From: Girardinichthys multiradiatus
Taxonomy: Eukaryota > Chordata > Actinopteri > Cyprinodontiformes > Goodeidae
NCBI RefSeq assembly: GCF_021462225.1
Contig: NC_061796.1
Span: 47,994,891 to 48,058,890 of the forward strand
DNA length: 64,000 nt
Reading direction: 5' to 3'
Part shown: positions 38,271 through 48,930 of the stretch, in pieces
How positions within the stretch are numbered: the first letter of the stretch is position 1
Layout: the number at the start of each line of letters is the position of its first letter
Notes under the pieces: model-generated
Databases searched by the model: none
What the model was told of the DNA's origin: nothing
Seen by the model: the letters and a program-made list of their open reading frames with translations, nothing else
Position numbers and translations under genes: made by a program

Positions 38271-39880
38271 CAGGTCCTTCTCAAAATATTAGCATATTGT
38301 GATAAAGTTCATTATTTTCCATAATGTCATGATGAAAATCTAACATTCATATATTTTAGATTCATTGCACACTAACTGAAATATTTCAGGTCTTTTATTG
38401 TCTTAATACGGATGATTTTGGCATACAGCTCATGAAAACCCAAAATTCCTATCTCACAAAATTAGCATATTTCATCCGACCAATAAAAGAAAAGTGTTTT
38501 TAATACAAAAAACGTCAACCTTCAAATAATCATGTACAGTTATGCACTCAATACTTGGTCGGGAATCCTTTTGCAGAAATGACTGCTTCAATGCGGCGTG
38601 GCATGGAGGCAATCAGCCTGTGGCACTGCTGAGGTCTTATGGAGGCCCAGGATGCTTCGATAGCAGCCTTTAGCTCATCCAGAGTGTTGGGTCTTGAGTC
38701 TCTCAACGTTCTCTTCACAATATCCCACAGATTCTCTATGGGGTTCAGGTCAGGAGAGTTGGCAGGCCAATTGAGCACAGTGATACCATGGTCAGTAAAC
38801 CATTTACCAGTGGTTTTGGCACTGTGAGAAGGTGCCAGGTCGTGCTGAAAAATGAAATCTTCATCTCCATAAAGCTTTTCAGCAGATGGAAACATGAAGT
38901 GCTCCAAAATCTCCTGATAGCTAGCTGCATTGACCCTGCCCTTGATAAAACACAGTGGACCAACACCAGCAGCTGACACGGCACCCCAGACCATCACTGA
39001 CTGTGGGTACTTGACACTGGACTTCTGGCATTTTGGCATTTCCTTCTCCCCAGTCTTCCTCCAGACTCTGGCACCTTGATTTCCGAATGACATGCAGAAT
39101 TTGCTTTCATCCGAAAAAAGTACTTTGGACCACTGAGCAACAGTCCAGTGCTGCTTCTCTGTAGCCCAGGTCAGGCGCTTCTGCCGCTGTTTCTGGTTCA
39201 AAAGTGGCTTGACCTGGGGAATGCGGCACCTGTAGCCCATTTCCTGCACACGCCTGTGCACGGTGGCTCTGGATGTTTCTACTCCAGACTCAGTCCACTG
39301 CTTCCGCAGGTCCCCCAAGGTCTGGAATCGGCCCTTCTCCACAATCTTCCTCAGGGTCCGGTCACCTCTTCTCGTTGTGCAGCGTTTTCTGCCACACTTT
39401 TTCCTTCCCACAGACTTCCCACTGAGGTGCCTTGATACAGCACTCTGGGAACAGCCTATTCATTCAGAAATGTCTTTCTGTGTCTTACCCTCTTGCTTCA
39501 GGGTGTCAATAGTGGCCTTCTGGACAGCAGTCAGGTCGGCAGTCTTACCCATGATTGGGGTTTTGAGTGATGAACCAGGCTGGGAGTTTTAAAGGCCTCA
39601 GGAATCTTTTGCAGGTGTTTAGAGTTAACTCGTTGATTCAGATGATTAGGTTCATAGCTCGTTTAGAGACCCTTTTAATGATATGCTAATTTTGTAAGAT
39701 AGGAATTTGGGGTTTTCATGAGCTGTATGCCAAAATCATCCGTATTAAGACAATAAAAGACCTGAAATATTTCAGTTAGTGTGCAATGAATCTAAAATAT
39801 ATGAATGTTAAATTTTCATCATGACATTATGGAAAATAATTAACTTTATCACAATATGCTAATATTTTGAGAAGGACCTG
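38271..39880 (-). mobile_element. Tc1-type DNA transposon, copy 2
   Basis: A 1,610-bp element with CAGGTCCTTCTC inverted ends, long terminal repeats and TA at 38269-38270 and 39881-39882. It is one base shorter than copy 1, which carries the extra base in the transposase. It lies beside ERV leader sequence that resumes at 39883. Confidence 0.95.
38548..39552 (-). pseudogene. Tc1 DD34E transposase, one premature stop
   Basis: A 334-codon frame from ATG at 39550-39552 to 38548, complete except for a TGA at 39460-39462 where copy 1 has CGA (Arg in the ISERIGCS recognition helix). CGA to TGA is the change expected from deamination of a methylated CpG. Everything downstream, including all three catalytic residues (LFSDES, FQHDLAPSH, DLNPIENLW), is open for 287 codons from an internal Met at 39411. 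That truncated product would lack the first helix-turn-helix. Confidence 0.93.
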
Positions 39881-39882
39881 TA

Positions 39883-40217
39883 TACTTTTCTCTGGAGTCC
39901 ACTAGATGTCCTCCAAGTCTGACTATTCTTGCTGAATTATCCTATTTTCAGCTCATAGTTTTCTCATGCTGGTCTTGCTACAAATGTCATTTATAACTCA
40001 CAGTCATGCTCTCACTGTTACTGGTCTTACAGATTCCCCTAACCCTACAACCTGTTCACAGTAACTTATAGCTTCACGGGACTTCAGACTATGTGTTTTA
40101 TGAATTATCACATCTGTAATCTGGTTTTATCGAGACAGAACTCGAATAAAACACAGCATTCAAACCTTTGTGTTTTGCCCGATCTTAGCTTCTGACTCCT
40201 TTAAACATAAAACTCTC
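39883..40217 (-). mobile_element. ERV-2 leader fragment, outer part
   Basis: 40060-40217 matches the ERV-1 leader at about 50080-50230: AGACTATGTGTTT, TCTGTAATC(T/C)GGTTTTA, CAGAACTC and AAAACAC(A/G)GCATTCA follow in the same order and spacing. As in ERV-1, the provirus direction is -. A Tc1 element adjoins at the lower edge. Confidence 0.6.
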
Positions 40218-41306
40218 AGGGACTCAAACCCTGCTCAAAGGGACTCAAACCCTGCTCAAAGGGACTCAAACCCTACTCAAAGGGACTCAAACCCTGCTCA
40301 AAGGGACTCAAACCCTACTCAAAGGGACTCAAACCCTGCTCAAAGGGACTCAAACCCTGCTCAAAGGGACTCAAACCCTACTCAAAGGGACTCAAACCCT
40401 ACTCAAAGGGACTCAAACCCTGCTCAAAGGGACTCAAACCCTGCTCAAAGGGACTCAAACCCTACTCAAAGGGACTCAAACCCTGCTCAAAGGGACTCAA
40501 ACCCTACTCAAAGGGACTCAAACCCTGCTCAAAGGGACTCAAACCCTGCTCAAAGGGACTCAAACCCTGCTCAAAGGGACTCAAACCCTGCTCAAAGGGA
40601 CTCAAACCCTACTCAAAGGGACTCAAACCCTGCTCAAAGGGACTCAAACCCTACTCAAAGGGACTCAAACCCTGCTCAAAGGGACTCAAACCCTGCTCAA
40701 AGGGACTCAAACCCTGCTCAAAGGGACTCAAACCCTACTCAAAGGGACTCAAACCCTGCTCAAAGGGACTCAAACCCTACTCAAAGGGACTCAAACCCTA
40801 CTCAAAGGGACTCAAACCCTGCTCAAAGGGACTCAAACCCTGCTCAAAGGGACTCAAACCCTGCTCAAAGGGACTCAAACCCTGCTCAAAGGGACTCAAA
40901 CCCTGCTCAAAGGGACTCAAACCCTGCTCAAAGGGACTCAAACCCTGCTCAAAGGGACTCAAACCCTACTCAAAGGGACTCAAACCCTGCTCAAAGGGAC
41001 TCAAACCCTACTCAAAGGGACTCAAACCCTGCTCAAAGGGACTCAAACCCTGCTCAAAGGGACTCAAACCCTACTCAAAGGGACTCAAACCCTGCTCAAA
41101 GGGACTCAAACCCTGCTCAAAGGGACTCAAACCCTACTCAAAGGGACTCAAACCCTGCTCAAAGGGACTCAAACCCTACTCAAAGGGACTCAAACCCTGC
41201 TCAAAGGGACTCAAACCCTACTCAAAGGGACTCAAACCCTGCTCAAAGGGACTCAAACCCTACTCAAAGGGACTCAAACCCTGCTCAAAGGGACTCAAAC
41301 CCTATT
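40218..41306. repeat. 21-bp minisatellite, 52 units
   Basis: Tandem array of a 21-bp unit (GGGACTCAAACCCTGCTCAAA), 51 full units plus one partial. Units differ almost only at one site (GCT or ACT), giving two types in an irregular order. Because 21 is a multiple of three and there are no stops, the + strand translates as a 379-residue frame (40170-41309) of RDSNPAQ/RDSNPTQ heptads. I regard that as a by-product. It sits inside an ERV leader, and the corresponding ERV-1 leader site (about 50240-50260) has a single unit-like sequence. Confidence 0.9.
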
Positions 41307-41482
41307 TAAAACCGCTTTCAGAATTCGTAGTTTCCCACAATACGGGTCTTTTTCTTTCTGCTCTCGGTGGAGGAGGATGCTTTTTCTCTATCTCCCGCAC
41401 CCCTCCCATATCTGCCCTGCTTCAGCTCTGTGTCTTGTCTTTTTTTGGAGCCTCTTTTTGCACATCTTTCAAATTCTGAGTT

Positions 41483-41903
41483 ATGGATTTGGTCAGCTGG
41501 TCTCTCAATGCAATTGATCAAATTTTCTCGACGAGAAGACAGGGTGGAGGAGAGTCCAACTTGTCCGGGCTGGACGTTTTTCTCTGGATACACGATGGAC
41601 TCCTGGCAGAAGTGGAGGATTGTGTGTCTGTCGATAATGTCAGTCGAGGATGTGGAAGATATGTATATAATTGGATGTTTGATATCAGGATTTCTGCTTT
41701 TTGGAGTCAGCGGTTACCTGGCATATCGAGAAATTCGGAGAATGTCAGCAGCTGTTCTGGCCATTATAAGGCTGCTTGGCATGTATGATGGGATCTTCAG
41801 ATCGATCAACACTCAGACTGAGATGTTACGTGAGCTGAATCGCAGACTGGATGTGATCCTTACAGGATCGCAGGCAGGTTGCGTTTCCTGGACTCAGGGG
41901 TGA
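41483..41903 (+). pseudogene. Small membrane-protein frame of the retroposon
   Basis: The frame from ATG 41483 (MDLVSWSLNAIDQIF) shifts near 41580 into the frame that reads MDSWQKWRIVCLSIMSVEDVEDMYIIGC and on. That part has a clear hydrophobic segment (IIGCLISGFLLFGVSGYLAY, about 41670-41730), a basic stretch (REIRRM) and an amphipathic helix with leucines at heptad spacing (about 41745-41865). This predicts a single-pass membrane protein of roughly 130 residues with a C-terminal coiled coil or amphipathic tail. I do not recognise the family. The frameshift makes this copy a pseudogene. Confidence 0.45.
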
Positions 41904-42301
41904 AATGGGATAAATCTTGGAGAAAGTTGTTCGCTCGGATCTGGCAGAAAGACCAGGAATTTGGCTGTTTGGATTCGCCTTTGAGAAGCACCAGCGAGAC
42001 TCTCAAGGCTGACAGAAAATTAAGAGTCAGCCTAACCCAAATAATTATTGTTTTTCTGAATCTGGCTCCCCTGCATGGCCTTGATGGCTGGTTATCTTCA
42101 ACTTCTCCTGGAAGTTATGTAAACATGACGCTCTGCTCCCTCTGCTCCCTCCCTTCCCTGAGGACATCTGTGGACCTGCTCAGAACTTTGTGGCCTGTTG
42201 ATGAAATTTCCATCGTACCATCAAGGACAATGGCCTCTGTGACAGTGCTTCATGGACTTACTGCACACACTCACTTGCACACACACACATGCTCAAGATA
42301 A
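41879..42301 (+). pseudogene. Downstream frame of the retroposon, no known domain
   Basis: A 140-residue frame partly overlapping the previous one. It contains KADRKLRVSLTQIIIVFLNLAPL, a second weakly hydrophobic segment, then low-complexity TH repeats over a CA-rich stretch at 42265-42292. It may be the ruined C-terminal continuation of the upstream frame or plain 3' untranslated sequence. Nothing in it identifies a function. Confidence 0.3.
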
Positions 42302-42625
42302 ATATATGCACCCCTCACACCACCTTCACCTTTCCCAGCATGATGATGTTTTGTCAATTTGTTGCTTCTTTGTTCTGAGGTTTTTTACAATCTCAAACTG
42401 TATCCTGCTAAGGATAAAGTGTGAAATATGATTTTTTTTCCTCTACTTACCTAATGTGGCCTCTTTTCTCATCTAACAAGGGCAGCGCCTGTGAGTTGGT
42501 AGCAAATCCTCGGTGACCCGTCCCCCCCTTGTCTTGTGTCATGATGTATGTTTGGATGGGTTGTACTGGAAACCTAATTTCCCCTCAGGGATCAATAAAG
42601 TATCTTTGAATTGAATTGAATTGAA

Positions 42626-43366
42626 ACCCAGTACAATCATGAATTTTCGTCAAAAAACATGTGGAGTTGCCAAACAAAAATCATCAACCTCTTTTTTTTT
42701 TTTTTTACTATTAATACTATTATTTAACCTCGTTCAGATTTCCTTACATTTTTCTTATTTAATAAATTTAGAAGAGTTTTCCACTTACTTGGACATAAGA
42801 CACCATTTAATTTAGGCTTATCAAAAAATGCCAAAAGCAGAATTTGATTTAAACAGGTTTCCGCTTTACCTTAATATGCTGTGACGGGTACCCGGTGCCC
42901 GATGTCTGTTGGTGGATTCTCTGTTTTATCCGAATCTCTCTGCTTTTCCCAAAATCACGTCGGGAGTCACCAAGTTGATGGAGTTGTTCCCAGAAACTCC
43001 CGCGTGCTCGTTTGTTTTGGAAAAACTAAGTCATATGCTATACTGTTTTAGTAAAACTAAATAATAAAAGGAAGCACAGAGTCTGCACAGTTTCTTCTGC
43101 CCGGCCGGGGAGACGTGTTCCAGCTGAGTCACCAGAAACACTTCTGACTTTTCCTCCCCAGAACAGGGTTTTTATTCAAAAGCAAGGCGTGTACAATTAC
43201 AAAGAAAAAACACATATTTTTAGCTGAGTGTCAGTTGAACTCTTCCACCTGGCATTCAGCTGTCTGGTCGACCTTCACAACATTCCTGTTATTCTACTTT
43301 TGGCTGTTATTTTCAGACATGTACAGAAATATCTTCACTGGTGCCAGGCAGACCACAGCCAAGTCA

Positions 43367-43401
<35 letters not shown>

Positions 43402-43525
43402 GTTTTGAGCAATCCACTAAGTTACACAATACATTTTATTTCACACATTATTAAACCTAACTTGAGCATAGCAATGCAGACCATATTAAGTATTTTAAAT
43501 ATTTTCCAACAAGAGAGAAGCTAAT
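42626..43525 (-). mobile_element. ERV-2 leader and LTR-like end
   Basis: 42690-42880 matches ERV-1 leader 50385-50515 (ACTTACTTGGACATAAGACA, AATTTAGGCTTATC and GATTTAAACAGGTT in order). On the - strand a splice-donor-like AAGGTAAAG (about 42868) precedes it. Further upstream, at 42950-42975, TTGGTGACTCCCGACGTGAT sits where ERV-1 has its primer site. Beyond lies an LTR-like part with AATAAA (complement near 43170). Its outer edge is set only by the start of the gypsy fragment at about 43527. A CA run is at 43368-43399. Confidence 0.5.
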
Positions 43526-43526
43526 G

Positions 43527-43864
43527 TTTCGTCCGCCCAAGCGGCTGCCCTAAGGTGCCAAAGAATATGGAGAAAGGCCAGGAGATCAATGATCAGAATG
43601 TCGCTGGTTCAGTCAAGAACGGCCAACCGGAGATGGATCCCTGCCCCTAAGTACCAGGTGGGGCAGAAAGTTTGGCTCTCTGCCAAGGACCTCCCATTGA
43701 GGGTAGAATCCCGGAAATTGGCACCCCGATTTGTTGGACCTTTCCCAATCTCTAAGATCATCAACCCTGTCGCTGTACAACTGAGATTACCCAACTCCAT
43801 GAGGATTCACCCCACGTTCCACGTTTCTCAGGTAAAGCCCTTCGTGGAGCCCCGACTTGAATAA
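43527..43864 (+). pseudogene. Ty3/gypsy integrase C-terminal fragment
   Basis: The frame reads through [39 protein letters not shown] and [16 protein letters not shown], ending at a stop after VEPRLE. These are the SH3-like/GPY-F module of a Ty3/gypsy integrase (GPF at about 43735, HPTFHVS at about 43808). The stop falls before the chromodomain that fish chromoviruses usually carry. The catalytic integrase core, reverse transcriptase and protease are absent. It abuts the ERV-2 LTR-like end and has lost its own LTRs. Confidence 0.85.
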
Positions 43865-44149
43865 ACCTTTTAAACTTTCAGTACTGTCTGGCTGAATCTT
43901 GGGTCTGCCTTTTTCTGATTCATAGCACTGTTTTTTTTTAGTTTTTAAGTGTCTTCTGTTAGCAAAAAATGTCTATTGATGTAAATGAATTGCAACAATG
44001 AGTAATAACTCTCTAAACATTTATCCTGCATGATTATTCACAATCATTAGGTGCAGCAGTGACTCTATTTTTGGGCCCAATCAACAACAGACCGTACAAG
44101 GGGACTTTAACTTCTCTTATCGGCTGCATGAAGCCAGGGCCAAACATGT

Positions 44150-45685
44150 TGTTGTGAGAACACTAACTATAGATAGAATGATGGTATATTGTTACATTAT
44201 GACAAATACATTGGTTTAATGTAGATAAACCCTCACAACACAAATATGAAATGATGATGTGGAGAAAGGTGAGACTTTCACTGATGCTATGTTTTACACA
44301 GCCACTGCATGGCTCACTAATATAAAGTATTTAGTTGTCAGCTGTTCATAGAATAGTGCTGACAGCTGAAGCATCCGAGTAACAATGTGTTGAGAATTAA
44401 AATAATTTAGTTTCATACTATGTGTTCAGTTTGCATGTGTATGTATAAAACTGAAATATATATCATGTATTGTGGACCGCAGGTAGAGAGAAGTCACAGT
44501 GGGGTTCAGGCTGGAAGGTCAGGATGTTCCCAGCAGCTGTGGGAAGTAAATGCCGGCTGTTGGGTATGGTGTAGATAATAAGTACTCCCATGGGGGTTGG
44601 CTAATTTACAGCGGCGACACAGACTTCATAAATAATTATTGGAGGGGAGGTTTCAGCAGTCAGCTTTGAAGTTCGTTGAGGGTATAAAAACCTTTAAAAC
44701 TGATGGTCAGACTGACCACTCGGTGAATACAGCCTAGCTTTGCTGATCCGAGTCTCTCCCTAAGGCCTTGGGTAATCTTTCTTCTTTTGTATCATTCTTT
44801 TGTATTCAATTATGCATTGGAAATCATTGGACTTGTCATGATTTTATGGATAGATTTGACCCACATGCAGAAAGCAATCAGGAGACCAAATGATGTTTAC
44901 AAAGGTTTATTTTACAGGGAACAGGTATTGGGAGTGGAGCTGGAACCGGAAGACAACTGCAAAGGTAAGTAGACACGGTAAGGATATATAAAGTCAGGAA
45001 ATTATTAATATAACAAAATAACAAAATCTGTCTTACTAAGGGGTTGAGTTTGATCCTCCAGGAGGGGCGAGACAGCAATGGAAACTGCACACTGAGATGA
45101 ATGAAGCTGGTAGGTACTTGGACTCACTTGAGGTGATTCAGAGGTTTGGCAGATGATGTTATAATGTGGAAGGGTGGACAGGGTTCGCTTGTGGTGGTTC
45201 GTAGTTAATCCAGGAAAAGCTCCGTCGGATTGGCCACCAGCAGTCCCTTAGGAAGCAAAGTGTTGGTAGGTCAAATACAATCCTCGTGGCTAGGAAACCC
45301 TTTCTCCAGTAGCAAAACATCCAGGTAGATTAGGATTCTTCAAAGTTTAGGTCTGGTATAGTAATCCAGTCTGCAAGAGGCAAATACAAAATTACCAAAA
45401 GGTACAAAGACAAGCATACACAAACTATGGCTGGAGTCAATACCACTGAGGCCAACACTCTGGTGCTGAACTGCTGGCGGCAACCATCTTAAATACCCTC
45501 CAGGGATGATTAATGGGACATGGAACACCTGCCACCACTCCTGACGACCTCACAGCCACCTAGAGACCAAGCACAGAGCAACAACAACAACAACAACAGC
45601 ACACAGATCCTGACAGGACTTATATATAAAATTAAACTTGTGTTAATCTTAATTTCCTGCTCTTCATCTGTTCTTTCTCACGACA
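44150..45685 (+). mobile_element. LTR-like unit interrupted by a younger LTR
   Basis: Begins TGTTGTGAGAA and ends TTCTCACGACA, an imperfect inverted pair with TG..CA edges. TATA-like GGTATAAAAACC is near 44679. Removing the nested LTR (44834-45615) and one duplication copy leaves about 750 bp, a normal LTR length. No duplication was found at the outer edges (CATGT against TCTGG), so the call depends on the termini and promoter-like layout only. Confidence 0.4.
44834..45615 (-). mobile_element. Solo LTR (- strand) with 5-bp duplication
   Basis: A 782-bp unit, reversed: TGTCA at the low edge and CCTGACA at the high edge, flanked by GGACT at 44829-44833 and 45616-45620. Its inner end (ATTTGACCCACATGCAGAAA on +) is the complement of the 3' end of the LTR at 16225-16948, so both belong to one family. 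A (CAA)n run lies near 45582. No internal region. Confidence 0.88.
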
Positions 45686-46135
45686 TCTGGACTGGGTGAG
45701 GTTGAGGTTGTGTTATTAGTGGTGAAATAATTTTTCCTCAACAAATGCTAATCAGAACCAGAGCAGAGTTTTACTTTGTAAATTGTTTTCATTTACTACG
45801 GTGGGTTCACAACAGGAAGCTTTTAAATCCTGGATAATGTCCTGGTTTGTTAGGTCTCCAAGCTACAACTCTCAGACAGCATTTATAAGAGTGACACCAT
45901 CTAGAAGCTGAAAATGAAAAGGTTGTAAAAATTATGATTTAAGGGCTTTAAAAACATCAGGATGTGGTAAAGGTTTTATATTTTGCAGTTTGTCATTTTG
46001 AACATTAAAGCGTCTGTTTGAAGAAACGTTGAAACTCGAAGTTCAGCTGGAAAACAAAACTTCAGGATTTCATCTAGACTTTTCTCTGCTCATTTTAAAA
46101 GTTTTCCTGTGTTGCTGCCTCCGTGGGGAACTCGG
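45686..46135. other. Intergenic DNA
   Basis: About 450 bases, no supported feature. It could hold remains of the retroelement whose LTR precedes it. Confidence 0.3.
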
Positions 46136-46139
46136 TCTC

Positions 46140-46245
46140 TGTCACGGCTCTGTGATGCTCAGTGGGCAGAAGAGAAAGTTCACACTCTGCCAGAGGTTGG
46201 GGGTTTAAATCCCCTGGGTGCTTGTCTGGATGAGAGGTTCAGCTG
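46140..46245 (+). mobile_element. tRNA-derived SINE fragment
   Basis: An A-box-like TGATGCTCAGTGGGCAG (about 46152) and a B-box-like GGTTGGGGGTTTAAATCCC (about 46195) at tRNA-like spacing, followed by TGGGTGCTTGTCTGGATGAG. The head of a SINE or a tRNA pseudogene. No acceptor-stem pairing was found. Confidence 0.5.
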
Positions 46246-46249
46246 AACA

Positions 46250-47324
46250 ACAGATGTTTTTGCTGCTTACTGGAGAGCAGCAGCATCAGGACAAACTGTA
46301 AGGCTGAGCTGAGCAGAAACACCCACTGATCACAACAATGTAGCTACATCTGCTGCTTCCTGCTGAAGCTAATTCAGCTGCTGAATGTGTGTCTACATTA
46401 AACTGAAGAATCAGAAATCAGTCTGAAAATGATCGGCCTCATTTCTATTGACAGGTCAGTCTGAAGGAGGGATTCTTTCCTAAATGCATCAATTTAAGAT
46501 TTATTTATCATCAGTCAAATTGATTAAATGTATTCAGGATATTTATTATTATTATGTATATAATATGTTTATTATGTTGTCACAGTGTGTCTGTCTCTTG
46601 AACATTTAAAGTGGAACTAAACTCGATGTAAAAGCATAAACCCTCCCCAGCAGAGGTCGGCTAGAATTTTTTATTGTCTGTCATTTTGACAGACAGGGTA
46701 AAAAAAATCCAGTCATAATCTATTTTTACTCGTCACTTTATTTTTTAAAAAGATAATAAAACATTTTATAGCATTTATTTTCATTCTTTTAAATTTATCA
46801 TCGTCCAGATGAATACATTGAACTTTTTTCTCTGCAGTGTCAAAAACAATGACAGTAGTCCCAGGTTTTGGACTTTTGCCTCGGACAGACGACATGTCCT
46901 GGCTGTTTTGATGTTGTTCTGGAGGCTGAATCAGTGCTGTGCCGCTACACTAGAGACCAGAACTACAAGCACCACCGTTTTGAAATCAGGGAAGAGCAAG
47001 GGTTTCCTGATCGGGCAAGCACTCGCTTCAGCGGATGGAAACAATTAATTAATATGCTAACTTGCCACCAAGTGGTCCGGGGTGTGAATCTGTCAAAACG
47101 ACTGACGGCCTTCAGATTTTTCCATCACCGTTTAAAAAAAAAAAAGGTCAAAAATGGAAAATATTGGGTTAATGCTCTCAGACACTTTATGAAAAATGCC
47201 ACCAAAGTGGGCGGTGCCAAGAGACACAAAGGGGCGTGGCCAGGTGTGGGGATGAGCGGAAGGGGTTGAGCAAGGGTGTGGTCAGGAGGACGAGGTAATA
47301 TAGCAGCTAGCTTAATTTGACATG
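46250..47324. other. Intergenic DNA with an unassigned frame
   Basis: A + strand frame at 46868-47269 (133 residues, starting MDFCLGQTTCPGCF, ending in low complexity) follows an acceptor-like CTTTTTTCTCTGCAG at 46826-46840. I recognise no domain, and the frame does not run through from that acceptor without a stop. It is either chance or a decayed exon. Confidence 0.3.
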
Positions 47325-47345
47325 CTAACCCTAACCCTAACCCTA
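47325..47345. repeat. Short interstitial telomere-like repeat
   Basis: Three and a half copies of CTAACC (vertebrate telomere unit), exactly where recognisable ERV-1 protease sequence gives out. Confidence 0.75.
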
Positions 47346-47480
47346 CTCTCTGAGTCCCAATCTGAACAGGAAGAATTTGTGCAGCCCCTGCGAAGCCCAT
47401 CACAGAAACAGTCTTAGTAGAGAGCAGTGGTTTAGAAGGTTGCTGTGTTATGGTGGAATAAGTAGCTCCAGTGTCCACTA
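47346..47480 (-). pseudogene. ERV-1 protease, N-terminal fragment
   Basis: Retroviral aspartic protease start: the DTGA catalytic motif followed by a serine/threonine-rich stretch and a GFAG flap-like segment is visible just after 47480 on -. Family protease is about 120 residues. Here recognisable sequence stops after about 45, at the telomere-like repeat. The frame stays open beyond it but no longer resembles a protease. Confidence 0.75.
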
Positions 47481-47485
47481 AAAAT

Positions 47486-47800
47486 TCAGACAGTTCTCTC
47501 CCACCTTTGCAGGCAACATGGGATCTGCTGTGCCCACGCTGCCTTGGTCCTCCTCAGGGGCGTCAGTATGGGCTGTCGTGCCCAATGTCCAGACTGACCG
47601 CAGTTGTAGCACACATCTCCCAGTGCCCTGCTGGCTCCACCCCTTCCTCTGGGTGCCCCACACCATCCACCATTGACCAACTGACCACCAACATGCCATC
47701 TGCCTCCACGACCGGGGCCTCTATACGTGTAATTATAAAAATAGATAGGGTGGAGGAGGGGGTAACCCCCCTCCTTGCCACTAATCAGTCACAGACGTAG
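47486..47800 (-). pseudogene. ERV-1 nucleocapsid region of gag, broken zinc knuckle
   Basis: A basic, glycine-rich region with one CCHC-type zinc knuckle (CYNCGQSGHWA, about 47575-47610 on -). The last cysteine is missing because the reading shifts a few bases after the histidine, so the finger is broken. Three overlapping - frames across 47478-47800 show repeated frame changes. Nucleocapsid binds viral RNA in packaging. This copy cannot make it. Confidence 0.75.
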
Positions 47801-48150
47801 GGGTTTGTGTTGATGGAGATGCAGCCGGAGGAACATGTAGAGCTGCAGCTAACATTACATTTTCAGTTATATCATTTTTCTCTTATTTAATTTCTCTTTG
47901 GCCTCTTGCAGCTGTAATTCAAGTAGCTGGTTCTGGAGCTGCTCTTTCTCCTCTTTTCTTTATCTCTGGCTCCTGAGCTGTATGTAAATGGTGAATTAAA
48001 TGTTTTTCCCACTTTGTGAAGTCTGTTCCCTGCAAATCAGGATTATTTTTCATCTTTTGACACATGTCAACAGGAACTCCTTTTAATATGGCTTTTTAAA
48101 CAGCTGTCCCATTCCTGTCCCATCACCCTTAGGATTAACTCCTGTGTGTC

Positions 48151-48930
48151 TCATCCTCGTGTCCACTGCAGCACTAATGTGCTCTTTAGGATGCTGATTA
48201 GGGTCCCAATCAAATTGAGGGACTGCAACGGGGGCGGATACTGATTTCTTATGGCCTTCCCTAGGGCTGTCATTACACGTGTTAGCGGTGTGTCATCAGG
48301 GTCATTACTGCAATCAGCATTTTGTTCTATCTCCCTAGCCACCGAGGGACGCACAGATCGTCCCAAAATTGCTCTAAAGTCACCTAAGGCCAGTGTCATG
48401 CCTTTAATCAATGTATCTAATTCCTGTAACCAGACACATCCGCATCCTGCAATAGGTGACAACTTATCCACTAATGCCTGTACATCTCCCAATGAAAAAG
48501 GGACATATTTTGTCATTCCAACTGATGAGGTCAACAACGGACATTGAAATCTGGATGGACCGCTCTGGCTACAAGTAGTCATGGTGTGTGTTCTCCCAGA
48601 ATCTTTAAATTGTTCTTCTGTCATCTGTTGAGAAGCTTTCTCATATAAATCATGCACTTTTGATTCCAATAGTGTAACCCCTCTTAAAAGTCTAAGCGTT
48701 TCTTGTGCTTCTGTCTCTCTTAGGCCCTACTTCAGCTCTTTTGCTTCAACTTTACACTTTATACCACCAAGTCGCCCTTCCTCATCAGCTTTAATCAACC
48801 AACTTTCTTTATCCTTCAGATACCTCTTATATTCTCGGTTCAACCATCTACCTAACGGTTCCCTGTCATCTACTCCTCCTTCGACAATCAATCTCTCTTG
48901 CCATGTTGAACAACTTGTCTTTTTTTTTTT
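48151..48930 (-). pseudogene. ERV-1 gag, matrix-capsid region
   Basis: A 172-residue - frame (48669-48151) with capsid-like features: a proline-containing N-terminal stretch near 48530, YVPFSLGDVQALVDKLSP, and helices with conserved tryptophan and leucines (WLQELDTLIKG). The same frame extends upstream to about 48930 (WLNREYKRYLKDKESW, EAQETLRLLRG), interrupted by a TAG at 48728-48730. Its place between leader and zinc knuckle supports gag. A separate start codon was not identified. Confidence 0.7.

Larger units (their letters stand above)
41340..42625 (+). mobile_element. Unrecognised retroposon encoding a membrane-helix frame
   Basis: An insertion of about 1.3 kb in the ERV-2 leader, bounded on the left where leader similarity stops (about 41340) and on the right by AATTTCCCCTCAGGGATCAA, TAAAGTATC and (TTGAA)n at 42570-42625. 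The same tail stands alone at 33274-33325, so this is a dispersed family ended by a LINE-type tail. It lacks any reverse transcriptase or endonuclease motif. It carries the frames described separately. 5' end and target duplication are not resolved. Confidence 0.6.

Noticed and set aside
40218..41306. CRISPR-like array
   Set aside because: Direct repeats abut with no unique spacers, and the DNA is from a vertebrate. The same holds for the arrays at 53.3 and 58.2 kb.
40170..41309. 379-residue frame of RDSNPAQ/RDSNPTQ repeats as a protein gene
   Set aside because: It is the translation of a 21-bp minisatellite. The frame is open only because the unit is a multiple of three without a stop, and the repeat lies in an ERV leader with no promoter or homologous coding sequence.
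46140..46245. Functional tRNA gene
   Set aside because: Only A- and B-box-like motifs are present. I could not fold an acceptor stem or anticodon arm. The same reasoning applies to 7485-7645 and 13416-13738.
46809..47269. Host exon following an acceptor-like CTCTGCAG
   Set aside because: The frame with the long opening is not continuous with the acceptor and no domain is recognisable. Left as unassigned.
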